Position numbers and translations under genes: made by a program
From: Anaerohalosphaeraceae bacterium
GTDB lineage: Bacteria > Planctomycetota > Phycisphaerae > Sedimentisphaerales > Anaerohalosphaeraceae
Direction of reading: 5' to 3'
NCBI GenBank assembly: GCA_035378985.1
Contig: DAOSUR010000007.1
Coordinates: 87,929-151,928 of the forward strand
DNA length: 64,000 bases
Part shown: positions 47,633-56,239 of the stretch, piece by piece
Position numbering within the stretch: the stretch's first letter is position 1
Layout of the letters: the number at the start of each line of letters is the position of its first letter
Notes under the pieces: model-generated
The model's input: the letters and a program-made list of their open reading frames with translations, nothing else
What the model was told of the DNA's origin: nothing
Databases searched by the model: none

Positions 47633-47676
47633 GTGAGGAAAACTGTTGCGGGGAAAAGGCCTATCAGTTTTCTCAC
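47633..47676 (+). promoter_or_regulatory. Hairpin ahead of the sigma-54 activator gene
   Basis: GTGAG-g-AAAACTG (47633-47645) pairs with CAGTTTTCTCAC (47665-47676), 12 bp with one bulge, followed by TTTTTT at about 47683. It could be a terminator or attenuator upstream of the activator gene. The rest of 47386-47752 shows nothing else I can name. Confidence 0.45.
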
Positions 47677-47752
47677 CCCATGTTTTTTATAGAACGCTCA
47701 TCTGGAAAGTAAGGGTTTGGAACGTGTGTGTTCGGATGGGCGGGGTAATTTC

Positions 47753-48808
47753 ATGACCAGTGCCAACGAAACCAATCGCGCACAGGGACGTGCCGCAAAG
47801 ATGAGAGTCTGTGCTGAAAATGCGCCGCAGCTTCGAAAAGCCGGCCGTCTGTTGAGTGAGGAAAAGACGGCTCTAATCGGGCAATCGCAGGCCTTTCAGA
47901 CGATTTTAGAGACCATCCGTTCCGTAGCAGCCCGGCGGTGCTGTATCACCATCACGGGGGAAACGGGGACCGGCAAAGAGATGGTTGCCCGCAAGATTCA
48001 CGAATTTTCGGACCGCTCCGATAAGGTCTTTATTCCGGTGGACTGCACCACCCTGACCGGCCAGCTTTTCGAAAGCCAGTTGTTTGGTCATGTACGCGGC
48101 AGTTTTACCGGTGCGGTTGAAAACACGCTCGGATTTTTCCGCGCCGCCGACGGCGGAACCATTTTTCTGGATGAAATCAGCGAAATTCCCCTCGAGCTTC
48201 AGGCCAAACTGCTGCGGGTTCTTCAGGAAGGCACCGTCACGCCGCTGGGGTCCACGCAGTCCTACAAGATTGATGTACGGGTGATTTGTGCAACCAACCG
48301 CGATTTGCGGCAGATGGTCGAGAAAAACCAGTTCCGGGCGGACCTGTTTTATCGGCTGAATGTGATTAACCTGCAGATTCCGCCCCTGCGTCAGCGGCCG
48401 GAAGATATTCTGCCGTTGGCCAATTATTTTCTGGAGAATCTGAGCCGTTTTTATGGAGAGCCGCTCAAAAAGCTCTCTTCGGAGGCGGAGCATCTGCTGC
48501 TTCGCTATCGCTGGCCGGGCAATGTCCGGGAATTGTCCAACGCGATGGAACGGGCCTACGTGCTCAGCCGCGGGATGGTTATTGAGCCCTCGGTCCTGCC
48601 GCCGGAGATTTTCATGAGCGGTTCCTCCCGTACCGATTCGCCGCTGCCGACGCTGGATGAGGCCAATCAGCGGCTGGTTCAGGAAGCGCTTCGCATCACC
48701 AAAGGACGCAAGATGGAAGCCGCCAAAATACTCGGTATCGAACGCCGGCGTCTTAATCGGCTGCTCGAAAAGCTGAATATTGAGCCTGCCAAGTTCAAAG
48801 ACCACTGA
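47753..48808 (+). CDS. Sigma-54-dependent transcriptional activator without receiver domain
   Basis: 351 residues from ATG 47753. AAA+ domain: Walker A GETGTGKE (69-76), Walker B GTIFLDEI (135-142), sensor region VICATNRDL, and a Fis-type DNA-binding helix-turn-helix at the C-terminus (KMEAAKILGIERRRLNRLL). The sigma-54 contact loop reads GSFTGA (116-121) instead of GAFTGA. Only ~40 residues precede the AAA+ core, so no sensory or receiver domain; activity is probably set by expression or a partner protein. Target genes not identifiable here. Confidence 0.93.
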   Translation: MTSANETNRAQGRAAKMRVCAENAPQLRKAGRLLSEEKTALIGQSQAFQTILETIRSVAARRCCITITGETGTGKEMVARKIHEFSDRSDKVFIPVDCTTLTGQLFESQLFGHVRGSFTGAVENTLGFFRAADGGTIFLDEISEIPLELQAKLLRVLQEGTVTPLGSTQSYKIDVRVICATNRDLRQMVEKNQFRADLFYRLNVINLQIPPLRQRPEDILPLANYFLENLSRFYGEPLKKLSSEAEHLLLRYRWPGNVRELSNAMERAYVLSRGMVIEPSVLPPEIFMSGSSRTDSPLPTLDEANQRLVQEALRITKGRKMEAAKILGIERRRLNRLLEKLNIEPAKFKDH

Positions 48809-48873
48809 CGGATGGCGTCATTGTAGAGCATATTTGTCTTCTTATTGTTTTTGCTTTTTTAAGGAAATTGGCA

Positions 48874-48901
48874 TTGACAGGGGGGTGATTGCCTTTATAA
48901 T
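48874..48901 (+). promoter_or_regulatory. Consensus promoter of rplM-rpsI
   Basis: TTGACA at 48874-48879, 16-bp spacer, TATAAT at 48896-48901; both hexamers are perfect matches, about 40 bp ahead of rplM. A very strong housekeeping promoter. Confidence 0.85.
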
Positions 48902-48938
48902 ATCTCACTTTCTGAGAAATGACGGGAGTAGAATTGAT

Positions 48939-49367
48939 ATGAAAAGTTTTTTGGCAAAAAAAGGCCAAGTCGAGCGGAAATGGTGGCTTGTGGATGCGGA
49001 AAACAAGGTGCTCGGACGCTTGGCCTCCAAAGTGGCGATGATTCTGATGGGCAAAACCAAGCCCATTTATACCCCGCATGTGGATACAGGGGATTATGTA
49101 ATCGTCGTGAATGCGGAAAAGATTCGGCTGACCGGACGGAAGCCCCAAACCAAGACCTACACAACGTTTAGTCTCTATCCGGGCGGCCAAAAGATTATTC
49201 CGTTTTCGAGGATGATTCAGCGGCATCCGGAGCGGGTGATTCAGAAAGCCGTCCAGCGGATGCTGCCGAAAAATCCGCTCAGCGAACATATGTTGAAGAA
49301 GTTGAAGATTTACAAAGGGCCTCATCACGAGCATGCGGCTCAAAAACCGGTGAAATTAGAATTGTAA
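48939..49367 (+). CDS. rplM: Ribosomal protein L13
   Basis: 142 residues from ATG 48939 (GGGAG upstream), the normal length. Opens KSFLAKKGQVERKWWLVDAENKVLGRLASKVA and contains GDYVIVVNAEKIRLTG and PHHEHAAQKP, all typical of bL13/uL13. A long in-frame upstream extension to 48780 reads through the promoter and is discarded. Co-transcribed with rpsI. Confidence 0.98.
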   Translation: MKSFLAKKGQVERKWWLVDAENKVLGRLASKVAMILMGKTKPIYTPHVDTGDYVIVVNAEKIRLTGRKPQTKTYTTFSLYPGGQKIIPFSRMIQRHPERVIQKAVQRMLPKNPLSEHMLKKLKIYKGPHHEHAAQKPVKLEL

Positions 49368-49386
49368 CAGCGATTCAGGCAGACCT

Positions 49387-49875
49387 ATGGCTGAAAACGA
49401 AACGTACCTGATTGATCCGAAGATTCTGGAGAAAAGTGCCTCGGTGCTGACCTCGACGGCTCCGGCGGCTCCCGCCAAGCGCGACGCCGCAGGGTTTGTG
49501 TGGGGAACAGGACGCCGAAAAACCTCCGTTGCACGGGTTCGCCTCAAACCCGGCACCGGAAAAATTGAGATTAACGGCCGTCCGCTCGAAGAGTATTTTC
49601 TGCTCGAGAAGGACCGCGAAGCGGTTCGCGCCCCGCTGGCGGCGGTCAACGGTCTCCAGTCGTTTGATGTGATTGTCAACGTCAAAGGCGGCGGGACAAC
49701 CGGTCAGGCCGACGCCGTCAAGCTTGGAATTGCCCGGGCATTGAAAGATTATGACCCGTCTTTGCTGAAAGTCCTCCGCGACGGCGATTTCCTGACACGG
49801 GACAGCCGAATGGTGGAAAGAAAGAAGGCCGGAAAGCCCGGCGCCAGAAGGAGTTTCCAGTTCTCCAAGCGTTAA
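49387..49875 (+). CDS. rpsI: Ribosomal protein S9
   Basis: 162 residues; the uS9 core starts at about residue 38 (GTGRRKTSVARVRLKPGTG) and ends in the conserved KPGARRSFQFSKR tail that reaches the decoding centre. An N-terminal extension of about 35 residues is longer than in E. coli. 19 nt after rplM; followed by a terminator. Confidence 0.97.
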   Translation: MAENETYLIDPKILEKSASVLTSTAPAAPAKRDAAGFVWGTGRRKTSVARVRLKPGTGKIEINGRPLEEYFLLEKDREAVRAPLAAVNGLQSFDVIVNVKGGGTTGQADAVKLGIARALKDYDPSLLKVLRDGDFLTRDSRMVERKKAGKPGARRSFQFSKR

Positions 49876-49898
49876 TTGTTTTGTTGGTTCGACTTTTC

Positions 49899-49930
49899 AA
49901 AACCGCCGGAGCAGGAATACGGCGGTTTTT
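49899..49930 (+). terminator. Intrinsic terminator of rplM-rpsI
   Basis: AAAACCGCCG (49899-49908) pairs with CGGCGGTTTT (49920-49929), followed by further T residues. Confidence 0.9.
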
Positions 49931-50005
49931 TTATGTGGGTTTCTCTGACGGAACGGATGGACGACACAATTCAGATTTTGAGTGGGAAAGGGAAACGGGG
50001 TTTAT

Positions 50006-51013
50006 ATGGTTCGTGTTGCGATTATCGGGGCCAGCGGCTACACAGGTCTGGAAGCCATTGAGATTCTGCTGCGTCATCCTCAGACTGAATTGACCTATCT
50101 GACGGCGCTGCCGGAGGAGTGCGGGCCGGCGGCGGAGGTTTTCGGACAGCTCCGAGGGCGGCTGGATATGCCCATCGAGCCGCTGGATATGAACAAACTG
50201 GCGGAAAAAGCCGAGGCGGTGTTGTGCTGCCTGCCGCATAAGGTCTCGATGGGATTTGTCCCCAAACTGCTGGCGGCGGGGCTGAAGGTTGTGGATTTCA
50301 GCGCCGACTACCGCCTCCGCGATGCGGCCGTGTATGAAAAATATTATGTACCGCATACGGATAAGGAAAACCTGGCTCATGCAGTGTACGGTCTTCCGGA
50401 GATGAATCGAAAGCAGATTTCCTCCGCCCGGCTGATTGCCAACCCCGGCTGTTTTCCGACCGGCGCCCTGCTGGCTTTGCTGCCGGTGCTCCGCGAAGGC
50501 CTGATCCAACCCAAGGGAATTATTGTGAATGCCGTCACGGGGGTTTCCGGCGGCGGGAAAAATCCGAGCCCTGTATTTCATTTTCCGGCAATGAACGAAA
50601 ACCTGCTGCCGTACGGCGTCGGGACCCATCGCCATATGCCGGAGATGGAGCAGGTCGCCTCCGATGCGGCCGGCAAGCCCGTGGAAATCCTCTTTCAGCC
50701 CCATGTCGGACCGTTTGACCGCGGCATCCTTTCTTCGGTTTACGGAGAACCCACAAAGGCCGTCACCTCCGCTCAGCTGCTCGAACTCTATCGGTCTTTT
50801 TATCAGAACGAGCCGTTTGTCCAGGTTCTCTCCAAACCGCCGGCGCTCAAACACGTGGCCAAGAGCAACTACTGCCATCTTTTCCCCACGGTTGTGAAGG
50901 GCCGTCTTGTGATTTTCTCGGCCATTGACAACCTGATTAAGGGGGCCTCCGGTCAGGCGATTCAAAATCTCAATCTTTTGTACGGGTTTGAAGAGACCCT
51001 CGGACTGAAATAA
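50006..51013 (+). CDS. argC: N-acetyl-gamma-glutamyl-phosphate reductase
   Basis: NADPH-dependent third step of arginine synthesis. 335 residues from ATG 50006; Rossmann loop VAIIGASGYTGLEAIEIL, catalytic cysteine in ANPGCFPTGALLAL, conserved GTHRHMPEMEQ and PHVGPFDRGI. Followed by ribD after 21 nt, an unusual pairing with no obvious metabolic link. Other arg genes absent. Confidence 0.96.
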   Translation: MVRVAIIGASGYTGLEAIEILLRHPQTELTYLTALPEECGPAAEVFGQLRGRLDMPIEPLDMNKLAEKAEAVLCCLPHKVSMGFVPKLLAAGLKVVDFSADYRLRDAAVYEKYYVPHTDKENLAHAVYGLPEMNRKQISSARLIANPGCFPTGALLALLPVLREGLIQPKGIIVNAVTGVSGGGKNPSPVFHFPAMNENLLPYGVGTHRHMPEMEQVASDAAGKPVEILFQPHVGPFDRGILSSVYGEPTKAVTSAQLLELYRSFYQNEPFVQVLSKPPALKHVAKSNYCHLFPTVVKGRLVIFSAIDNLIKGASGQAIQNLNLLYGFEETLGLK

Positions 51014-51034
51014 TCTCTCTTCCGGGAGGCCCGG

Positions 51035-52147
51035 ATGGATGCAGAACAGGCCATGCGGCGGGCGCTGGAGCTGGCGCGGCAGGGACTGGGGCGAGTCGAG
51101 CCGAATCCGGCGGTCGGGTGTGTGATTGTCAAAGACGGCCGGCTGATTGGCGAAGGCTGGCATCGGGAATTTGGGGGGCCGCACGCCGAAATCGAGGCCC
51201 TTTGCGACTGCCGCCGGCGGGGAAATGACCCGCGGGGGGCCGTAGTCTATGTGACCCTTGAGCCCTGCTGCTTTACCGGAAAAACCGGCCCCTGCACGAA
51301 AGCCCTTATAGGAGCCGGTGTTGCCAAAGTAATTGCCGCGATGGAAGACCCGTTCCCAAAGGTCAGCGGCAGGGGATTCCAAGAACTTCGGCAGGCAGGG
51401 ATTTTTACAGAGGCGGGGCTGTGCCGAAAAGAGGCCGAATCGCTCAACGCTCCCTATCTGAAGCATATCCGAACCGGCCGGCCCTGGGTGATCCTCAAAT
51501 GGGCCCAGAGTCTCGATGGGAAACTGGCCCGCCGAAATCCCTCCGAAACGGGACGATGGATTTCCAATGAAGCGTGCCGACGGCATGTGCATCAGCTCCG
51601 CCGAAAAGTGCAGGGGATTTTGACGGGAATTCACACCATTCTGGAGGATAATCCCCAACTGACCGTCCGGTTGGATGAGCCGGTTCGAAGGCCTCCTGTT
51701 CGAATTGTTCTGGACAGTCAATTACGGATTCCCTGGGATTGTCGAGTTTTAAGTGTTCAGGAAGCCCCGACATGGGTGTTTACAACCCATGCTTCCTTTC
51801 AGATAGAGCCGGAAAAGGTTTTTCGACTCCGGCAGGCAGGGGTGGAGATCTTGGAGGCCGGTCAGAAGGAACAGCGGTGTGATCTGGAAGATGTGCTGGA
51901 CCAGGCAGGCAAACGGGGGCTTCAGCAGATTCTGGTCGAAGCCGGTCCGACTCTGCTGAGGGCGTTTCTCAAACAGAATCTGGCGGATGAAGTCTTCATC
52001 TATATAGCTCCGGTCTTGCTTGGGCAGGCCGGGGTTGCGGATTTGTCGGCGGCGATATCCTCGTTGGGGCCGCTGGAGCTTCGGCAGCCGACCGTTCAGA
52101 TTTTTGAGGATAATGTTCTGATTTCCGCCCGTCTATCGTCCGGCTGA
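51035..52147 (+). CDS. ribD: Bifunctional riboflavin deaminase/reductase RibD
   Basis: Deaminates and reduces the pyrimidine intermediate of riboflavin synthesis. 370 residues: N-terminal cytidine-deaminase-like zinc domain with HAEIEAL and PCCFTGKTGPC, then the reductase domain (RPWVILKWAQSLDGKLA...ILVEAGPTLLRAFL). Its 3' end overlaps the convergent ribF by 15 nt. No FMN riboswitch visible. Confidence 0.96.
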   Translation: MDAEQAMRRALELARQGLGRVEPNPAVGCVIVKDGRLIGEGWHREFGGPHAEIEALCDCRRRGNDPRGAVVYVTLEPCCFTGKTGPCTKALIGAGVAKVIAAMEDPFPKVSGRGFQELRQAGIFTEAGLCRKEAESLNAPYLKHIRTGRPWVILKWAQSLDGKLARRNPSETGRWISNEACRRHVHQLRRKVQGILTGIHTILEDNPQLTVRLDEPVRRPPVRIVLDSQLRIPWDCRVLSVQEAPTWVFTTHASFQIEPEKVFRLRQAGVEILEAGQKEQRCDLEDVLDQAGKRGLQQILVEAGPTLLRAFLKQNLADEVFIYIAPVLLGQAGVADLSAAISSLGPLELRQPTVQIFEDNVLISARLSSG

Positions 52148-53119
52148 ATCGGACAAAATCTGCCGGGCTTTCTGGCAGTCGAGGGCGATTTGACGGATGA
52201 GGTCCTCCCGCGATTCAAAACGCTGCTGATTGCGCAGCCATTCGACAAAGTCCATCGCTAAATATTTTCGGCTTAGGTCCTCAACATTCGACTCGAGCAG
52301 ATGGGCTTCCAGCAGAAGAGGGTGGTCGGTCACAAATGTCTTGGCCCGTCCGATGCTGAAGGCCGCTGGTCTTCGAGCCGGCTGACGGCAGACCTCTTCC
52401 AGAGAATCTCCCACAGCGACAAAGCCGGCATAGACCCCTTCCGAAGGGATAATCTGTTCTGCGGGCTTGAGATTAGCGGTTGGGAAACCAAGGGTTCTGC
52501 CGATGCCTCGTCCTGGGATGGTTGTCCCGACAAGACGATACGGGCGTGAGAGAATTTGGGCAGCGTGGGCCGCCTTGCCGTCTTCGAGAAGCCGGCGGAC
52601 GGTGGAGCTGGAGCAAGTAACGCTGCGCTGGTCCTGGTTCAGGTGAACGGTGGTGTAGGGAACCTCAAGCACATCAAAGCCGGATTCCAGCCCAAACTCC
52701 CGGAGAGTTTGCAGGGTTCCGCTTCGCCCGTAGCCGAATGTGAAATTGGGCCCCTCGACAATGGCCCGGGGTGCAAAAGATGGCACAAGAAATCGGCTCA
52801 CAAACTCCTTCGGCGACTGATTCAGAAGGGAAAGGGTATCTCGAATCACAATCAGCACATCCGCCCCGCACTGCTCCAGCAGAAAGGCCTTCAGCGGCAG
52901 GGGAGTCAGGACACCGGGGCTTTTTTCCGGATGAAGGACCGCCGCCGGATGCGGGTCAAAGGTCATAACAGCCAGCGGAACACCGAGCCGGTCGGCGGCT
53001 TGCCGAGCCGTTCGAAGAATCGCCTGATGGCCCCGATGAACCCCATCGAAGTTGCCGATTGTTAAAACGGCCCCTTTCGGCGCCAGCTCTTTTATATCTG
53101 CGTCGGACAAAATTCGCAT
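52133..53119 (-). CDS. ribF: Bifunctional riboflavin kinase/FAD synthetase RibF
   Basis: Turns riboflavin into FMN and FAD. 328 residues from ATG 53119 (RILSDADIKELAPKGAVLTIGNFDGVHRGH). N-terminal nucleotidyltransferase motif GNFDGVHRGHQ, and riboflavin-kinase motif GRTLGFPTANL with the downstream GVYAGFV strand. Longer in-frame starts read through antisense of the RidA gene and are rejected. Functional partner of ribD facing it. Confidence 0.96.
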   Translation of the reverse strand: MRILSDADIKELAPKGAVLTIGNFDGVHRGHQAILRTARQAADRLGVPLAVMTFDPHPAAVLHPEKSPGVLTPLPLKAFLLEQCGADVLIVIRDTLSLLNQSPKEFVSRFLVPSFAPRAIVEGPNFTFGYGRSGTLQTLREFGLESGFDVLEVPYTTVHLNQDQRSVTCSSSTVRRLLEDGKAAHAAQILSRPYRLVGTTIPGRGIGRTLGFPTANLKPAEQIIPSEGVYAGFVAVGDSLEEVCRQPARRPAAFSIGRAKTFVTDHPLLLEAHLLESNVEDLSRKYLAMDFVEWLRNQQRFESREDLIRQIALDCQKARQILSDSAGR

Positions 53120-53263
53120 TCGGTTGACTCGACTTTCTTTCAAAGGGTTTGTAAAGAAGCATTGTATCGGCCCGAAGGAAGGATGACAAGGTGCTGAAAT
53201 CGCTTGACCCAAAGGGGCTTGTTTGTCATTATGAGAAAGGTTTGAAACGGAAAGGTTGACTCC

Positions 53264-53719
53264 ATGCGGAAAGCGATTCAGACGGAACGGGCCCCGAAGG
53301 CAATCGGACCGTATTCGCAGGCGGTTCAGGTCGGACAGACCCTGTACATATCGGGACAGCTGGGTATTGACCCGGCCGCCGGACGGCTTGTGGACGGCGG
53401 GACTGCCGAGCAGGCCCGTCAGGCCCTTCTTAATATTCAGGCGATTGCTGCGGCGGCCGGTTTTTCCATGCAGGATGTCGTGCAGGTCCAGATTTTTCTG
53501 GCGGATATGACCGATTTTGCCGCCGTCAATGAGGTGTACAAGACCTTTTTCCAGGAACCGTATCCGGCCCGGGCCGCCGTCCAGGCGGCTGGGCTGCCCG
53601 CAGGTGCACGCATTGAAATTTTGGCCGTAGCCCAGAAGGCTGCCGGTCTTTCCATCCGGCGTCCGGGCCCGTCCGCCGCGCGGGCCGCCGAGCACCCGTA
53701 TGCGGATGAATACCTTTGA
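53264..53719 (+). CDS. RidA-family imine/enamine deaminase
   Basis: 151 residues; RidA signatures KAIGPYSQAVQVGQTLYISGQLG, VVQVQIFLADMTDFAAVNEVY, and the closing YPARAAVQAAGLPAGARIEI with the conserved arginine and glutamate. A ~22-residue extra tail follows. Hydrolyses reactive imines from PLP enzymes. It abuts the convergent DUF4954 gene without a gap. Confidence 0.93.
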   Translation: MRKAIQTERAPKAIGPYSQAVQVGQTLYISGQLGIDPAAGRLVDGGTAEQARQALLNIQAIAAAAGFSMQDVVQVQIFLADMTDFAAVNEVYKTFFQEPYPARAAVQAAGLPAGARIEILAVAQKAAGLSIRRPGPSAARAAEHPYADEYL

Positions 53720-55711
53720 TTACTGCAGGGCTTTGAGTTTTTCCGTCAGCTGCTCGATGGTCTTGTTTTCCTGATCCAGCTGCGACTGGAATGTCTGGAT
53801 AATGGGGTCCTGCTCCAGCGTTCCGCACACGGCGGCAAAATCCTCCGACGCAAACTGTTCCGGATCGTCAATCCCGTAGCCGATCTGCATGACGGGTTCG
53901 AATTCTTTTTTGGCGTCTTCGGTCTGGGCCAGCACAATCTGCCGTGATGCATTTCGCGTATCGTCCAGAATCCTCAGCAAATCCCCAATCGTCCATTGAC
54001 GGACGGTCTTGCCCAGTTCGGCCTCCAGATTTTCCTTCACCCACGCCCATTCATATTCGGCATAATTCTTAAACAGAGACTGAAGCCGCATTTCCACCGC
54101 TGCAATCGTGTCAATGCGTTCTTCTTCGATATCGAACAGCAGCGTTTCGAGAAAGGCGGCCGGCGCAATCAGCCCTCCGCAGTCAATCCAGTCTCCCTCG
54201 CCGAGATTGACGGTTCCGGTGAGTTTTTCCCGCAGGTCTATCAGGGAAATAAACTTCTGCGAAGACAGACGGCGAATCAGCACGCGTCCCAGATACTGCT
54301 GAAGTGCCCAGCGGTACAATTCCAGACCCCGCTGGGGCATACAGATTTTCAGTCCCTGATGCCGAACAGACTCGGCCTCGGAAGGATTCCGGCTGAGCAG
54401 ATCGGCAAGGAGCTGAATCCCCCGTTTGAGCTTGCGGGCAATGTACGGAGTCATCACGTCGCTGATTACTGCATCGAGTTTGGTCGGGGCCTTGCGTACA
54501 TCGCGCTGACGCCATTTTATCTGGTCACGGATGAGCCCGATGTTCGCCAGGTTCTGTCCCGGATACAGCACGCTTTCGCCTGGACGTTCAATGATGTAGG
54601 AGAAGGGCAGGTCGGAGGTGTCGAGGTGTTCGTTGTGTCGTCCGAGCACGACGGAAAAAGCGCCGATTCGGGCCGGCCAGGCAAGGAAAGCCCCGGAACC
54701 GGTTTTTACGCCGCGTTCAAAGATGCCCTGCTGATTCGGGCCGAGCCGATACATGTGGTTGGCCTGATTGGTGCCGCTGCCGGCGTTGAAGAAACTGCAC
54801 AGACCTGCGATGAGCAGGGTGGATTTGTGCTGGCTGACCGTGAACGGCCCGGCGAACATTGAATAGGCCTGGCCCTGTCCCATCGAACAGTTGGCGAAAA
54901 ATACCGAGTCCTGGGCGGTAAACGAACGGGACAGCTCTGTACCCTGGCCGACAAAGCACCGCCGAAGAATCACAAAATTCCGCACGCGGCTGCCTTCACA
55001 GAGGATAAAGTCGTTGGCAATCACACCCGGACCCACATAGGTCGGGTCGGACAGGTCGCTGCGGATGGTTCCGTTTTCCAGCAGAACCGCCCCCTCAATC
55101 CGGGCCGACGGTCCTATGCAGACATCATGAATGACGCCGCAATGAAGAATTTTTGCATTTTTGCGTATCCATCCCCTTGGAGTTTTCGTTTCCTCAATAG
55201 CATCGTTGATTAAATGGCGGAGGCGTTCAAGGAGCTGGGGACGGTGCCGATACATAGCCAGCAGGTAGGCCAATTGAGAACTAAGCCGTTCGAAGAGGGG
55301 GATTGCCCGTTTGCCGTTTTCATTGACCACGGCGGCAAGGGTTCCATTGCCGAAGGCGCTTTGGCTGTCACATTGAAGAGATGCAACGTCTTCAATCCAC
55401 ACGCCTTCCTCGATGGTATAGTTGGCAATGACATCCCGGACGCCGCTGATCCGAACATTATCGCCGATGGAGACATCCTGTAAGGTCAGATGATAAAGGC
55501 CGACGGGCCGGGGAATGCCGGCTTCCTCGACGGAAACCGGCTCAAAAGCCCCGAGGTGAACAGCCCCCGAAAAATGAACATGATGGACAAAGGCGGGGTT
55601 GAAACCGTCGGTTACTTTGATTTGGTTCCAGTTCAAGGCGGTGCATCCCTGGGCGGTGAGGACCTCAATTTCCTTTTCCTGAAGGGGTCTATATTGGTTC
55701 GGCTGATTCAT
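53720..55711 (-). CDS. DUF4954-family left-handed beta-helix protein
   Basis: 663 residues. Starts NQPNQYRPLQEKEIEVLTAQGC. The central part has hexapeptide-like repeats (DVCIGPSARIEGAVLLENGTI...; DFILCEGSRVRNFVILRRCFVGQGTELSRSF), i.e. the acyltransferase or nucleotidyltransferase beta-helix, plus HKSTLLIAGLCSFFNAGSGTNQANHMY. The C-terminal 200 residues are helical, ending in a coiled coil (LDQENKTIEQLTEKLKAL). Resembles DUF4954 of Bacteroidota and Planctomycetota, function unknown; a sugar-nucleotide or acyl-transfer role is a guess. Confidence 0.8.
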   Translation of the reverse strand: MNQPNQYRPLQEKEIEVLTAQGCTALNWNQIKVTDGFNPAFVHHVHFSGAVHLGAFEPVSVEEAGIPRPVGLYHLTLQDVSIGDNVRISGVRDVIANYTIEEGVWIEDVASLQCDSQSAFGNGTLAAVVNENGKRAIPLFERLSSQLAYLLAMYRHRPQLLERLRHLINDAIEETKTPRGWIRKNAKILHCGVIHDVCIGPSARIEGAVLLENGTIRSDLSDPTYVGPGVIANDFILCEGSRVRNFVILRRCFVGQGTELSRSFTAQDSVFFANCSMGQGQAYSMFAGPFTVSQHKSTLLIAGLCSFFNAGSGTNQANHMYRLGPNQQGIFERGVKTGSGAFLAWPARIGAFSVVLGRHNEHLDTSDLPFSYIIERPGESVLYPGQNLANIGLIRDQIKWRQRDVRKAPTKLDAVISDVMTPYIARKLKRGIQLLADLLSRNPSEAESVRHQGLKICMPQRGLELYRWALQQYLGRVLIRRLSSQKFISLIDLREKLTGTVNLGEGDWIDCGGLIAPAAFLETLLFDIEEERIDTIAAVEMRLQSLFKNYAEYEWAWVKENLEAELGKTVRQWTIGDLLRILDDTRNASRQIVLAQTEDAKKEFEPVMQIGYGIDDPEQFASEDFAAVCGTLEQDPIIQTFQSQLDQENKTIEQLTEKLKALQ

Positions 55712-56009
55712 AAGGTTCTATCCTGTTTGGAAAACACTTTTTATTTGTTCTGTCTGGGGCAGGATTGTAGCGGCAGATTTGCCGGCTGGCAATGGAAAAA
55801 GAGATAAACGATGCTGTGGTCAGGAATTCGATAATCGCCGAGAATCTTCGGTTCCGGTCTTGGAATGCGGTTTTTGTGGGTTTGTATCGGGAAAAGTATG
55901 GATAAGAAATACGCCCAAACGTATCTGAAACAGCCCAAGCGTGCTGTGCAAAAGCCAACAGGAGCCGGTAATCAGGGGATAGACGCTGGACAGCAGGAAG
56001 AAGGGAAAA

Positions 56010-56037
56010 TTCGACATACGAAACTCGAAATCCGAAG
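56010..56037. repeat. Heptamer tract, TNCGAAA type
   Basis: Four contiguous 7-nt units TTCGACA, TACGAAA, CTCGAAA, TCCGAAG in the 55712-56239 intergenic region. I see no gene in that region. Confidence 0.6.
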
Positions 56038-56073
56038 ACCGCCCAGCGAAGGGGGGAACAGAAGAAGTCGACC

Positions 56074-56115
56074 GTTATCAGGCAACAGTTATCAGTGAGC
56101 AGTTGTCAGCGGACA
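56074..56115. repeat. Heptamer tract, GTNANCA type
   Basis: Six contiguous 7-nt units GTTATCA, GGCAACA, GTTATCA, GTGAGCA, GTTGTCA, GCGGACA. The pattern resembles the STRR-like heptamers of cyanobacteria and planctomycetes. Different motif from the hsd arrays but the same period. Confidence 0.65.
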
Positions 56116-56239
56116 GCGGAAAGAGGCGGGACGAGCATTTCTCTTTCCCGGGGCTTCTGTCGCGTGCTATAGGGATTGAGAGAGAAAAGAAATCTCTTCG
56201 ATGCGTTGTGTTCCTTCCTTGCTTTTAAGAGAAATCGGA

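Noticed and set aside
49931..51721. 596-residue minus-strand frame across argC and ribD
   Set aside because: Both genes on the plus strand are certain; the frame spans their junction with no ribosome site or motif.
55865..56098. 77-residue ORF in the 55712-56239 gap
   Set aside because: Its 3' half is heptamer repeat DNA, no ribosome site, no recognised motif.
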